Source: Hyphomicrobiales bacterium (lineage in GTDB: Bacteria > Pseudomonadota > Alphaproteobacteria > Rhizobiales > Beijerinckiaceae). From it: a stretch of 64,000 nucleotides of DNA. The stretch is taken from assembly GCA_900466745.1 (NCBI GenBank), contig UBNE01000002.1, positions 117,608-181,607 on the forward strand, given 5' to 3'. Made by a program: the position numbers and the translations under genes. The notes beneath the pieces were generated by a model. It worked only from the letters and a program-made list of their open reading frames with translations. It ran no database searches and was not told the DNA's origin. Positions 18,470-29,227 of this stretch are shown one piece after another; position 1 is the first letter of the stretch, and the number at the start of each line of letters is the position of its first letter.

Positions 18470-18495
18470 GGTCGTGGTCCTTGTCCGAGGGAGGA

Positions 18496-20307
18496 TCAGA
18501 GCACCTTGGCGAGGAATTCGCGGGTGCGGGGATGGTCGGGCTCGCCCAGCACCTTGGCCGGCGCGCCGGTCTCGAGGATGCGGCCGGCTTCCATGAAGAC
18601 GACCTGGTCGGCGACCTCGCGGGCGAAGCCGATCTCGTGGGTGACGATCACCAGCGTCGTGCCGGAGCGGGCGAGCTCCTTGATGACGTCGAGCACCTCG
18701 CCGACGAGCTCGGGATCGAGCGCCGAGGTCGGCTCGTCGAAGAGCAGGACCTTGGGCTTGAGGGCGAGCGCGCGGGCGATGGCGACGCGCTGCTGCTGGC
18801 CGCCAGAGAGCTGGCGCGGATAGGCGCCGGCCTTGTCGGCCAGGCCGACGCGGGCGAGCAGTTCGCGGGCCTCGGCCAGGGCCTGCTCGCGGGAGAGCCC
18901 GCGCACCGCCACCGGCGCCTCGACGATGTTCTCGATCGCGGTCAGATGCGGGAAGAGGTTGAAGTTCTGGAAGACCATGCCGACGTCGACGCGGCGCTTC
19001 AGGATGTCCTTCTCCTTGAGCTCGTAGAGCGTCTCGCCCTCCTGGCGGTAGCCGATCAGCTCGCCGTCGATGGCGATGAAGCCCTCGTCGACCCGCTCCA
19101 GATGGTTGATCGAGCGCAGCAGCGTCGACTTGCCCGAGCCGGACTGGCCGATGATCGCGGTGACGCTGCCGGGGCGCAGCGCCAGGCTGACATCGTCGAG
19201 CACCTTGAGCGTGCCGTAGCTCTTCGAGACATGGCTGATGCGGATCTCGCCGCCGCGGCGCGGCGAGAGCGTCGCGAGGGAGGCCGCCTGCTGCCGCGCC
19301 GCGGCCGGCGCCGGGATGCTGGCCGCGGGCTCCGGGCCGGCGGCGGCGGCCGTGGCGGTTCGGCCGCGGCCGAGCCAGCGCAGGGCGCCGTCGATGACCG
19401 AGGGCGGCGGGTTGCGCAGCGCGCCGCGGGCGTAGTGGCGCTCGATATGACGCTGGAAGAAGGAGAGCACGCTGAGGATGACGAGGTACCAGACCGTCGC
19501 CACCATCAGCAGCGGGATCACCTCGAGATTGCGCCGGTAGATCACCTGGATCGTGTAGAACAGCTCCGGCAGCGCCAGGATGTAGACCTGGCTGGTGCCC
19601 TTGGCGAGGCTGATGATCTCGTTGAAGGCGGTCGGCAGGATCGAGCGCATCGCCTGCGGCAGCACGATGCGGGAGACCTGCCGGCGCTTCGGCAGGCCGA
19701 GCGCGGCCGCCGCCTCGTGCTGGCCCTGGTCGACCGCGAGGATGCCGCCGCGCACGATTTCCGAGGAGAAGGCGGCGGCGTTGAGTGTCAGGCCCAGCAC
19801 GGCGGCGTAGAACGGCGTGATGAGCTGCGTCGTCTGCCAGGAGCCGAAGCTGATCCCGGTGAACGGAACCCCGAGCCAGATCGTGCTGTAGAGATAGCCG
19901 AGATTGTTCAGGATCAGCAGCAGCACGATCAGCGGGATCGAGCGGAACAGCCAGACATAGCCCCAGGACAGCGAGGCGAGCAGCGGCGAGCCGGAGACCC
20001 GCGCCAGCGCCAGCAGCGTGCCGAGCAGGAAGCCCAGCACCGTGCCCAGCAGCGTCAGCAGCAGCGTGCGCCCCAGCCCCGCCAGCACCGGCTCGGCGAA
20101 GAACCACTCGGCGAAGACGTCCCAGCCCCAGCGCGGATTGGACAGCACCGAATTCAGGATCGCGAAGATCACGATCCCGGCGAAGATCGTGCCGATGATC
20201 CGCCCGGGATAGCGGGCGGGCACGATCCGATATCGGCTGAAATCGCGGTTCGGGGCCGGGTTCTGGGTATGCGCGGGCAGGCCCGCGAAATCGCTGGCGA
20301 GGGTCAT
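18496..20307 (-). CDS. Fused amino-acid ABC permease-ATPase
   Basis: This 603-residue protein joins two usually separate subunits. Residues about 35-295 are an HisM/GltK-type permease (helices at [32 protein letters not shown], and the EAA-like [27 protein letters not shown]). A Pro/Ala-rich linker (about 310-345) is followed by a full ATPase with Walker [25 protein letters not shown], Walker [13 protein letters not shown] and the H-loop VTHEIG. The fused order (permease then ATPase) would form a homodimeric pump core. The gene sits between the GNAT and binding-protein genes in the same direction. Fusions of this type occur in GlnPQ-like and other systems but are less common for this family. 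Confidence 0.92.
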   Translation of the reverse strand: MTLASDFAGLPAHTQNPAPNRDFSRYRIVPARYPGRIIGTIFAGIVIFAILNSVLSNPRWGWDVFAEWFFAEPVLAGLGRTLLLTLLGTVLGFLLGTLLALARVSGSPLLASLSWGYVWLFRSIPLIVLLLILNNLGYLYSTIWLGVPFTGISFGSWQTTQLITPFYAAVLGLTLNAAAFSSEIVRGGILAVDQGQHEAAAALGLPKRRQVSRIVLPQAMRSILPTAFNEIISLAKGTSQVYILALPELFYTIQVIYRRNLEVIPLLMVATVWYLVILSVLSFFQRHIERHYARGALRNPPPSVIDGALRWLGRGRTATAAAAGPEPAASIPAPAAARQQAASLATLSPRRGGEIRISHVSKSYGTLKVLDDVSLALRPGSVTAIIGQSGSGKSTLLRSINHLERVDEGFIAIDGELIGYRQEGETLYELKEKDILKRRVDVGMVFQNFNLFPHLTAIENIVEAPVAVRGLSREQALAEARELLARVGLADKAGAYPRQLSGGQQQRVAIARALALKPKVLLFDEPTSALDPELVGEVLDVIKELARSGTTLVIVTHEIGFAREVADQVVFMEAGRILETGAPAKVLGEPDHPRTREFLAKVL

Positions 20308-20345
20308 GGCGGACTCTGGGTTCGGAAGAAGGAGGAGGCGGGCCG

Positions 20346-20882
20346 TCAGGCGGCGCTGAGCGAGGAGCGGGGATCCGGCGGCCGGGGCAGCACGGCCGGC
20401 ACCTGCGACAGCTCCTTCTCGAAGGGCAGCTTGCCGTAGGTCTCCGGGTCGACCGCGACATCGAAGAGCGGCCGGTAGCCGGTCTCCAGATAGAGCGCCT
20501 TGGCTTCCGGCTGCCGGAAGCCCGTGGTCAGGTAGATCTTGCCGTAGCCCTGGCGCAGGGCCTGCGCCTCCAGCTCCGCGACGATGCGCCGGGCCAGGCC
20601 CTGGCGGCGGAAGCCGGCATCGGTCCAGACGCGCTTCAGCTCGGCCGTGCGCGCGTCGTAGCGCTTGAAGGCGCCGCCCGCGATGGCCCGCCCGTCGCGC
20701 AGCAGCAGGACGAAGTTGCCGTCCGGCGGCGCGAAGAGCTCGGCCGGATAGCGGCTCATCTCGGCGCCCGGGGGCTCGCCGAAATAGCTGCCGTAGCGGG
20801 TGGCGTATTCCCAGGTGAGCTGCTCGACCAGCGGCTGGGCCAGCGGGTGCAGCGGGGTGGTGTAGAAGAACCTATCGGCCAT
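20346..20882 (-). CDS. GNAT family N-acetyltransferase
   Basis: This 178-residue protein has the acetyl-CoA loop RRQGLARRIVAELE near residue 95-105, preceded by the usual beta strand VLLLRDGRAIAGGAFKRYD and ELKRVWTDAGF, and followed by YGKIYLTTGFRQPEAKALYLETGYRPL, the common GNAT C-terminal motif. It lies between the NtaA-type monooxygenase and the importer. In Bacillus subtilis a similar trio (YxeL GNAT, YxeK monooxygenase, YxeMNO importer) N-acetylates S-(2-succino)cysteine before oxidative cleavage. I infer a like role here: acetylation of an S-substituted cysteine. The substrate is not proved. Confidence 0.82.
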   Translation of the reverse strand: MADRFFYTTPLHPLAQPLVEQLTWEYATRYGSYFGEPPGAEMSRYPAELFAPPDGNFVLLLRDGRAIAGGAFKRYDARTAELKRVWTDAGFRRQGLARRIVAELEAQALRQGYGKIYLTTGFRQPEAKALYLETGYRPLFDVAVDPETYGKLPFEKELSQVPAVLPRPPDPRSSLSAA

Positions 20883-20924
20883 GATCGCGAGCCTTTCGAT
20901 CTCTGGAGCGGGCTTCGCGGCGGC

Positions 20925-22268
20925 TCAGCCGGCCCGCCGGACCGGAGCCTTATCCGTGGCAGCGGCATAGCGGCTCTCGCGCCGCGGCAGCCCGAGATGG
21001 TCGCGCAGGGTCGCCCCCGGCAGGGTGCGGTCGTAGACGCCGCGCGCCTCCAGCACCGGAATGACCAGCTCGACGAAATCGTCGAGCCCCTGCCCGATCA
21101 CCGGGAAGCCGAGCACGAAGCCGTCGGCCGCCTGCTTCTCGACGCGCTCGATCAGCCGGTCGGCGACCTCCTCGGCCGAGCCGATCAGCTCGGTGCGCGG
21201 CGTCGCCGCCTCCAGCGCCGCCTCGCGCAGGGTCTGACCCTTCAGCGCGGCGTTGCGCTTGATCCGGTCGGTCGTCGAGCGGAAGCTGTTCTTGCCGATG
21301 TCGCCGAGCTCCGGAAACGGCGCGTCGAGCGGATAGGCGCTGAAGTCGTGATGGTCGAAGAAGCGGCCGAGATAGGCCAGCGCGTCCTCGATCGAGACCA
21401 GCTCGCGGATGGCGCGGTACTTCTCCTCCGCCTCGGCCGCCGTGCGTCCGACGATGGGGCCGGCGCCGGGGAAGAGCTTGACCTCGTCGGCCAGGCGGCC
21501 ATGGGCGACGGCGCTGGTCTTGATGGCGCGGTAGAAGGCCTGCGCCTCCTCCAGCGGGACATGGTTGGCGAAGACGGCATCGGCATGCTTGCCGGCGAGG
21601 CCGATGCCGGCCTCGGAGGCGCCGGCCTGGAAGATCAGCGGCTGGCCCTGCGGCGAGCGCTGGATGTTGAGCGGCCCCTCGACCTGGAAGAAGCGCCCCT
21701 TGTGATCGAGCCTGTGCAGCTTCTCGCGGTCGAAGAAGCGGCCCGTCTCGCGGTCGCGGAGGAAGGCGTCGTCGTCCCAGGAATCCCACAGCCCCTTGGC
21801 GACGTCGAGATATTCATGCGCGATCTCGTAGCGCAGGGAATGCTCGGGATGCGGGCGGCCGTAATTGCGCCCCGAGCCCTCCAGCGGCGAGGTGACCGCG
21901 TTCCAGCCCGCTCGGCCGCCGCTGATCAGGTCGAGCGAGGCGAACTGACGGGCGATGGTGTAGGGGTCGCTGTAGGAGGTCGAGACCGTGCCGACGAGGC
22001 CGAGCTTCCGCGTCGCCACCGCCAGCGCCGAGAGGATGGTCAGCGGCTCGAAGCGGTTGAGGAAATGCGGGATCGACTTCTCGTTGATGTAGAGCCCGTC
22101 GGCGACGAAGGCGAAGGCGATGCCGTTCTCCTCCGCCTTGCGGGCGTTGCGGATGAAGAAGTCGAGATTGACGCTGGCGTCGGGCGGGTTGCTCGGATGG
22201 CGCCAGGCGTTCATGTGGCTGCCGCCGCCCTGGAGCATCAGGCCGAAAGTCAGGTGGGTACGGGACAT
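20925..22268 (-). CDS. NtaA/SnaA/DszA-family FMN-dependent monooxygenase
   Basis: This 447-residue protein begins [21 protein letters not shown], the hallmark start of the NtaA/SnaA/SoxA(DszA) branch. Next come [82 protein letters not shown] and the conserved [23 protein letters not shown] near residue 225. Enzymes of this branch (nitrilotriacetate, dibenzothiophene sulfone, S-substituted N-acetylcysteine monooxygenases) need FMNH2 from a separate reductase. B. subtilis YxeK is in this branch. It would break a C-S bond of the imported compound. It starts at ATG, 42 bases before the GNAT gene. Confidence 0.9.
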   Translation of the reverse strand: MSRTHLTFGLMLQGGGSHMNAWRHPSNPPDASVNLDFFIRNARKAEENGIAFAFVADGLYINEKSIPHFLNRFEPLTILSALAVATRKLGLVGTVSTSYSDPYTIARQFASLDLISGGRAGWNAVTSPLEGSGRNYGRPHPEHSLRYEIAHEYLDVAKGLWDSWDDDAFLRDRETGRFFDREKLHRLDHKGRFFQVEGPLNIQRSPQGQPLIFQAGASEAGIGLAGKHADAVFANHVPLEEAQAFYRAIKTSAVAHGRLADEVKLFPGAGPIVGRTAAEAEEKYRAIRELVSIEDALAYLGRFFDHHDFSAYPLDAPFPELGDIGKNSFRSTTDRIKRNAALKGQTLREAALEAATPRTELIGSAEEVADRLIERVEKQAADGFVLGFPVIGQGLDDFVELVIPVLEARGVYDRTLPGATLRDHLGLPRRESRYAAATDKAPVRRAG

Positions 22269-22291
22269 GGCTGCGATCCTTTGTAAAATGG

Positions 22292-23293
22292 TCAGGCTGC
22301 CAGCGCCGGCGCTTCGCCGGCCAGCAGCAGCACGGAGGCGAGGCGCTTCGCCGGCCCCGCCGCGGGGGTGTCGATGACGAATTCGGAGACGCCGAAGCGC
22401 GCCTGCAGCCGCTCGAACTCGGCGCGGACCTGCTCGGCCGTGCCGGCGAGGATTTGCGGCCTGCGGATCTCGGTGCGGTAGCTGGCCGCGCCGGCCTGCC
22501 GGGCGAATTCGGCCGCCTGCTCCTCGGTGCCGAGATTGACGCTTTGGCCGTCCTCCAGCGTGACGCGCACCATCTTCAGCCCCTCGGTGACGGCATGGGC
22601 CTCCTCGGGCGTCGGCGCCGCCAGCGCCGTCACGGCCAGGATCGGGGGGGCCTTGCCGCCCGCCGCCGCATAGGCCGCGAAGCTGTCCTCGATCGTCTTC
22701 TCGTCGCCATTGTGCTGGCCGGCGAAGACGAAGCTCCAGCCGAGCGCGCCGGCCAGCCGGGCGCTGTCGGGGCCGCCGCCGAGCAGGAAGCGCTCCGGGG
22801 CCGCGGGCGGCAGCGGCAGGGCGCGAGCCTCCGCCGCCTCGCCGGCCGGGGCGCCGCCGCCGAGAAAGGCATCGAGATCGGCGAGGAGATCCGCGAACGG
22901 CCTCGGCCGGCCCGAGGCATGCAGCGTCCTCAGCGCCCGCGTCGAGGCCGGCAGGCCGCCGGGCGCCCGGCCGATGCCGAGATCGATCCGCCCGGGCGCC
23001 AGCGTCGCCAGCAGGTTGAACACCTCCGCGACCTTGTAGGGGCTGTAATGCGGCAGCAGCACGCCGCCGGAGCCGAGCCGGATGCTGCGCGTCCGGGCGG
23101 CGAGAAAGGCCAGCAGCACCTCCGGCGCCGAGCTCGCCAGGCCCCGGAAGCCGTGATGCTCCGCCACCCAGAAGCGCGCATAGCCGAGGCGCTCGGCCGT
23201 CTGCGCCAGCGTCACGGTCCGCTGCAGCGCCGCCGCGGCCGCCTCGCCTTCGGGAATCGGGCTCTTGTCGAGCAGGCTCAAGCTGTAGGCCAT
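22292..23293 (-). CDS. LLM-class flavin-dependent oxidoreductase, MsnO8/YvbT type
   Basis: The protein has 333 residues, start ATG 23293. It opens [19 protein letters not shown] and carries [65 protein letters not shown], and later [27 protein letters not shown]. These are the motifs of the 330-residue LLM group without the extra SsuD insert. In many genomes such a gene sits beside flavin reductase and cysteine-liberating genes. The stop comes 23 bases before the NtaA-type start. It may act on an intermediate or on a second substrate imported by the paired binding proteins. Confidence 0.86.
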   Translation of the reverse strand: MAYSLSLLDKSPIPEGEAAAAALQRTVTLAQTAERLGYARFWVAEHHGFRGLASSAPEVLLAFLAARTRSIRLGSGGVLLPHYSPYKVAEVFNLLATLAPGRIDLGIGRAPGGLPASTRALRTLHASGRPRPFADLLADLDAFLGGGAPAGEAAEARALPLPPAAPERFLLGGGPDSARLAGALGWSFVFAGQHNGDEKTIEDSFAAYAAAGGKAPPILAVTALAAPTPEEAHAVTEGLKMVRVTLEDGQSVNLGTEEQAAEFARQAGAASYRTEIRRPQILAGTAEQVRAEFERLQARFGVSEFVIDTPAAGPAKRLASVLLLAGEAPALAA

Positions 23294-23307
23294 GATCCGG
23301 ACTTTCC

Positions 23308-23954
23308 TCAGTAAGCGCGCAGGCCGAGCGCGGTCGCGACCTCCTCGGGCATCCAGCCGAGGCGCTCGTAATCGCCCCGCCAGTAGAGCAGCGCCGCGGC
23401 GTCGCTCCCCAGCCTGATGCCGCGGATGCGGCCGATGACGATCGCGTGGGAATGGCGCTCGATCAGCTCCTCGACCTCGCAGTCGAGCGAGGCGAGCGCG
23501 CCGTCGAGCAGCGCCGCGCCGGTCCGGCCCTCGGTCCAGCGCGCGCCCTCGTAGCGCGCCGGCCCCTTCTCGCCGCCGCGCCCGGCGAAGCGGTCGGCGA
23601 TCTCCTTCTGGTCCGCCGCCAGGACGTTGACCGCGAAGGCGCCGTGCTCGCGCAGCACCGGAAAGCTCGACGAACCGAGATTGAGCCCGAACATCAGCGT
23701 CGGCGGCTCGGCCGAGAGCGAGGAGACCGAGTCGCCACCAGCCCGGTGCGGCTCGCGCCGCGCCCGGTGGTGACGACGCTGACGCCGCCCGCCAGATGCC
23801 GCAGCGCCGCGCGGAACCCGCCGAGATCGGCCGTCTGGATCTCCGGCGGGACCGCTGCCCGGGACGGCCCGGTCCCGGCATTTCGGGCCGCGGAATTTCT
23901 GGTCAAAGAACTCTTGGCCCCAAAATCCTTGGGCACGAGCGGAACGATCGTCAT
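23308..23954 (-). pseudogene. NADH:FMN flavin reductase, split by a one-base frameshift
   Basis: A flavin-reductase domain is encoded in two frames. From ATG 23954 the reading gives FRAALRHLAGGVSVVTTGRG then RTGLVAT, and then runs out of frame near 23731. The domain resumes in another frame with SVSSLSAEPPTLMFGLNLGSSSFPVLREHGAFAVNVLAADQKEIADRFAG and runs to LGLRAY at 23308. Adding one C on the coding strand (GAC to GACC, near 23730-23731) would give one open frame of about 215 residues. The rest of the domain shows no other damage. It is either a recent true inactivation or a sequencing error. It would supply FMNH2 to the three LLM enzymes, so its loss would matter. It is the second gene of the operon. 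Confidence 0.8.
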
Positions 23955-23974
23955 GGCGGACTCCGGTGGAAGGA

Positions 23975-24184
23975 TCAGGCCGCGCGGCCGAGCGGCCGGT
24001 CGCGCGGCGCCCGGCGGGACGTCAGCGCCTTGACCGCGCGCTGCGCCGCGACGACCGAAGGAAAGAGCTGGCCGTCGAGCGCGTCGAAGGCCGGCTGCGA
24101 GGAGAAGAAGCGGAAGCCGGCCTCGGCGCCGACGACCAGCCCCGCGGTCTTGCCGCGGATTTCGAGAATGGTGGCGTGAGACAT
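23975..24184 (-). CDS. Small conserved protein of unknown function (first gene of organosulfur operon)
   Basis: This 69-residue protein starts at ATG 24184 behind GAAGGA. It reads MSHATILEIRGKTAGLVVGA, then FRFFSSQPAFDALDG, QLFPSVVAAQRAV, with a basic Arg-rich tail. It has no membrane segment or metal motif. The frame shows strong codon bias matching its neighbours and lies 20 bases before the flavin reductase start, which supports it as a real gene. Similar short proteins occur beside LLM and flavin reductase genes in related bacteria, as far as I recall, but no function is known to me. It could be a scaffold or regulator for the monooxygenases. Confidence 0.6.
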   Translation of the reverse strand: MSHATILEIRGKTAGLVVGAEAGFRFFSSQPAFDALDGQLFPSVVAAQRAVKALTSRRAPRDRPLGRAA

Positions 24185-24240
24185 GCGTCATCCTTCGCCG
24201 GGAGGCCGGCGTTGCCGTTCGATTGCGCTTGCGGTGGAGA

Positions 24241-24256
24241 GGCGCCCGCGGGCGCC
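24241..24256 (-). promoter_or_regulatory. Perfect GC hairpin after the Cys-Cys leader ORF
   Basis: A perfect palindrome (GGCGCC, CGCG, GGCGCC) starts 6 bases after the leader stop and ends about 57 bases before the first structural start. It is well placed to be an attenuation or translation-control structure whose folding depends on where the ribosome stalls on the leader. Confidence 0.5.
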
Positions 24257-24262
24257 GTCACG

Positions 24263-24322
24263 TCATCGGCAACATCGGCGCGCCGTCCTGCGCGCCTGGC
24301 GGAATGCGATGAGCCTCGTCAT
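24263..24322 (-). CDS. Putative cysteine-sensing leader peptide, 19 residues, ending Cys-Cys-Arg
   Basis: A short ORF reads MTRLIAFRQARRTARRCCR and stops at TGA. It starts at ATG 24322, with a GGAG ribosome site about 9 bases upstream. The two consecutive Cys codons (TGT TGC) lie right before the last Arg and the stop, and a perfect hairpin follows at once. Polycysteine leader peptides that attenuate sulfur-acquisition operons are described in actinobacteria and Cys-rich upstream ORFs are known in proteobacteria. Slow decoding at CC when cysteine is scarce would change the downstream structure and let the operon be expressed. The downstream genes (LLM monooxygenases, cystine-type importer) fit cysteine or sulfur control. 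Too short for standard gene calls. Confidence 0.65.
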   Translation of the reverse strand: MTRLIAFRQARRTARRCCR

Positions 24323-26462
<2,140 letters not shown>

Positions 26463-26465
26463 GAC

Positions 26466-26494
26466 GGGGCGCGCGCCCGGCGGGGGCGCGCCCC
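26466..26494. terminator. GC hairpin after leuA
   Basis: An 8-bp stem (GGGGCGCG / CGCGCCCC) starts 4 bases after the leuA stop, facing the convergent YeiH gene. It has no real T run on the plus side, so it may act as a bidirectional block. Confidence 0.4.
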
Positions 26495-26526
26495 CCATCT
26501 CTTCGCTTGAGAGCGGAAACGCCCGG

Positions 26527-27585
26527 TCAGGCGACGCCGAGGAGCCGGATCAGCGCGATGCTGACGGCCGCGAGCGCGATCAGGGAGAGGGTGACCGCCG
26601 CCGTCACCCGCCCCCCGGCCCTCGCGACGGAGCGGACATCGACGCCCAGCCCCAGCGCCGCCATCGAGATGATGGTGAAGACGGTGGTGATCCGCGCGAG
26701 CGGCGCGAGCGCGGCCTCCGGGATGGCGCCGTGCGAGCGCAGCGCCGCCATCGCCAGAAAGCCGATGATGAACCAGGGCACGAGCTTGTGCACGGCCAGG
26801 CGCCCGCGCGCCGGCCGGTCTCCCGCCGTGACATGCGGCGCCGGGGCATCCGGTTCCTCGCGCAGCCGGCTGCCCAGGAGCGAGAGCACGAGGACGACCG
26901 GGCCGAGCATCAGCACCCGCACGAGCTTGACCAGCGTGCCGATCTGGACGCTGGCGGCGGCGACCGGCGCCGTCGCGGCGAGGACCTGCGGCACGGCATA
27001 GACCGTCAGCCCGGCCAGCACGCCGTATTGCGTGTCGGAGAGCCGCAGCAGCGGCACCAGCAGCGGCAGGCCGAGAACGACCAGCACGCCGAGCACGGCG
27101 GTGAAGGCGATCGACGCCGCCACGTCCTCGCCATCCGCGCCGATCACCGGCGCGACCGCGGCGATGGCGGAATTGCCGCAGATCGAATTGCCGCAGGCGA
27201 CCAGCACCGCCATCCGCTTCGGCAGGCCGAGCATCCGGCCGAGCAGGAAGCTCGCGGCCAGCGCCAGCGCGACGACCACGGCGATGCCGACGATCAGGCC
27301 CGGCCCGGCCGCGACCAGCATGGCGACGTTGAGGGAGGCGCCGAGCAGGACGACGGCGATTTCCAGCACCGTCTTGGCCGAGAAGGCGATCCCGGCCCGC
27401 CAGGGCGCGGATGGCGTCCAGACGCTGCGGACCAGTGTCCCGATCAGGATGGCCAGCACCAGGGCCTCGAACCAGGCGCGGCCCGCCAGACGGGTTTCGA
27501 GATGTTCGAGGCCATAGGCCGCCGCGCTGATCAGCGCGCACAGCAGGAAGCCGGGCAGAAGGCGCCCGAGGGGATGCGAAGCCAA
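26527..27585 (-). CDS. YeiH/UPF0324-family putative sulfate exporter
   Basis: This 352-residue membrane protein has about ten helices. The motif ACGNSICGNSAIAAVAPVIGA is the hallmark of the YeiH (UPF0324, PSE) family, followed by a second characteristic block GLTVYAVPQVLAATAPV. The start is a TTG at 27585; no ATG lies nearby in frame. The family was proposed to export sulfate and is linked to taurine and cysteate degradation, but direct transport data are sparse. A role in removing sulfite or sulfate made from organosulfur fits the neighbouring sulfur cluster. Genes of this family often have a LysR neighbour; none is here. An inverted repeat lies upstream at 27631-27648. Confidence 0.87.
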   Translation of the reverse strand: MASHPLGRLLPGFLLCALISAAAYGLEHLETRLAGRAWFEALVLAILIGTLVRSVWTPSAPWRAGIAFSAKTVLEIAVVLLGASLNVAMLVAAGPGLIVGIAVVVALALAASFLLGRMLGLPKRMAVLVACGNSICGNSAIAAVAPVIGADGEDVAASIAFTAVLGVLVVLGLPLLVPLLRLSDTQYGVLAGLTVYAVPQVLAATAPVAAASVQIGTLVKLVRVLMLGPVVLVLSLLGSRLREEPDAPAPHVTAGDRPARGRLAVHKLVPWFIIGFLAMAALRSHGAIPEAALAPLARITTVFTIISMAALGLGVDVRSVARAGGRVTAAVTLSLIALAAVSIALIRLLGVA

Positions 27586-27630
27586 GGTGAGGAATTCCGG
27601 AAACAGGAGCGATGGAACGGTTCGGAGATT

Positions 27631-27648
27631 GAGAAGAAAATTCTTCTC
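27631..27648. promoter_or_regulatory. Inverted repeat upstream of the YeiH-type gene
   Basis: Perfect 7-bp arms (GAGAAGA and TCTTCTC) with a 4-base centre (AAAT) lie 45 bases upstream of the TTG start on the minus strand. It could be an operator for an unlinked regulator, or simply a palindrome in an AT-richer promoter. Confidence 0.35.
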
Positions 27649-27813
27649 TGCGCAACATCTCCGATCGAAATCATCCGATCCAATGCATAACTTCGAACGT
27701 TCCGATCTCCCCGGCCGAACGATGGAGGCCCATCGGCCGGCGGGTCAGGCTCCGGGCGCGGGTGCGTCCGGCTTCAGCCCGAAGGCGCGCGCCACCGATC
27801 CCGCGCGTTGTTG

Positions 27814-27842
27814 GTTACAAAATCAACGGTTACTCTTGTAAC
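27814..27842 (+). promoter_or_regulatory. GTTAC repeats before hmgA, candidate operator
   Basis: GTTAC occurs at 27814-27818 and 27829-27833, 15 bases apart, and the second forms a perfect inverted repeat with GTAAC at 27838-27842 (centre TCTT). This AT-rich element ends 21 bases before the hmgA start. Homogentisate operons are often controlled by an IclR or MarR repressor, but no such gene adjoins here. Confidence 0.4.
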
Positions 27843-27863
27843 AAAATGCGAGAGGGCTTCCCC

Positions 27864-29219
27864 ATGACCAAGCAAGACATCCCGACGCGCGCTTCGGCCG
27901 CGACCCAGCCCGAGAGCGCGATCCAGGCGAACTACATGTCCGGCTTCGGCAACGGTTTCGAGACCGAGGCCCTGCCCGGCGCGCTGCCGCTCGGGCGCAA
28001 CTCGCCGCAGAAATGCGCCTACGGCCTCTATGCCGAACAGCTCAGCGGGTCGCCCTTCACCGCGCCGCGCACAACCAACGAGCGGAGCTGGCTCTACCGG
28101 ATCCGCCCCACCGTCGCGCATTGGGGCGATTTCAGGAAGGTCGATGCCGGCCTGTGGCGCACGGCCCCGGCCGTCGAAGCCGAGCCGCCGATCGGGCCGA
28201 TGCGCTGGGATCCGCTGCCGGTCCCGACCGAGCCGCTCTCCTTCCGCGAAGGCGTGCGGACGATCACCACGGCCGGAGACGGCGGCGCGCAAGCCGGCAT
28301 GGGCGCCCATGTCTATCTGATCACCCGCTCGATGGAGCACGAATACTTCTACAACGCGGATGGCGAGATGCTGTTCGTGCCCCAGCAGGGCGATCTGCGG
28401 CTGTGGACCGAGTTCGGCATCATCGACATCGAGCCGGGCGAGATCGCCGTCATTCCGCGCGGCGTGAAGCTGCGCATCGAGCTGCGCGACGGTCCGGCCC
28501 GGGGCTATCTCTGCGAGAATTACGGCGGCGCCTTCACCTTGCCGGAACGCGGCCCGATCGGTGCCAACTGCCTGGCCAACCCGCGCGACTTCCTCACCCC
28601 CGTGGCGGCCTATGAGGACGTCGACGCGCCCGGGCGCATGTATGTCAAATGGGGCGGAGCGATCTGGGCCGCCGACATCGCGCATTCGCCGCTGGACGTG
28701 GTCGCCTGGCACGGCAACTACGCGCCCTACAAATACGATCTGCGGCGCTATTCGCCGGTGGGGCCGGTCCTCTACGACCATGCCGACCCGTCGATCTTCA
28801 CGGTCCTGACCTCCCCGTCCGAGACGCCCGGCACCGCCAACGTCGATTTCGTGGTCTTCTCCGATCGCTGGATGGTGGCGGAGAACACCTTCCGCCCGCC
28901 CTGGTACCACATGAACGTGATGAGCGAGTTCATGGGCCTGGTCTACGGGCAGTACGACGCCAAGCCTCAGGGCTTCGTCCCCGGAGGCTGCTCGCTGCAC
29001 AATTCGATGCTGCCGCACGGCCCCGATTTCGAGGCCTTTGAAAAGGCCAGCAATGTCGAGCTGAAGCCGCACAAGCTCGAAGGCACGATGGCGTTCATGT
29101 TCGAGACCCGGTTCCCGCAGCGCGTCACCGCCTTCGCGGCGGAAAGCAGCGCGCTGCAGAGATCCTACGGCGCCTACGGGCATCAATTGCACAAGCACTT
29201 CAATCCGCGGCAGCGCTAA
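27864..29219 (+). CDS. hmgA: Homogentisate 1,2-dioxygenase
   Basis: The protein has 451 residues from ATG 27864, with GAGAGGG upstream; an in-frame ATG 18 bases earlier is less likely. It shows the canonical opening [26 protein letters not shown], then [13 protein letters not shown], and the C-terminal iron-site region [35 protein letters not shown] and [13 protein letters not shown]. It opens the aromatic ring of homogentisate to maleylacetoacetate using Fe(II) and oxygen. It is first in the hmgA-fahA-maiA operon of tyrosine and phenylalanine breakdown; the genes for homogentisate formation are elsewhere. Confidence 0.96.
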   Translation: MTKQDIPTRASAATQPESAIQANYMSGFGNGFETEALPGALPLGRNSPQKCAYGLYAEQLSGSPFTAPRTTNERSWLYRIRPTVAHWGDFRKVDAGLWRTAPAVEAEPPIGPMRWDPLPVPTEPLSFREGVRTITTAGDGGAQAGMGAHVYLITRSMEHEYFYNADGEMLFVPQQGDLRLWTEFGIIDIEPGEIAVIPRGVKLRIELRDGPARGYLCENYGGAFTLPERGPIGANCLANPRDFLTPVAAYEDVDAPGRMYVKWGGAIWAADIAHSPLDVVAWHGNYAPYKYDLRRYSPVGPVLYDHADPSIFTVLTSPSETPGTANVDFVVFSDRWMVAENTFRPPWYHMNVMSEFMGLVYGQYDAKPQGFVPGGCSLHNSMLPHGPDFEAFEKASNVELKPHKLEGTMAFMFETRFPQRVTAFAAESSALQRSYGAYGHQLHKHFNPRQR

Positions 29220-29227
29220 GCAGACCC

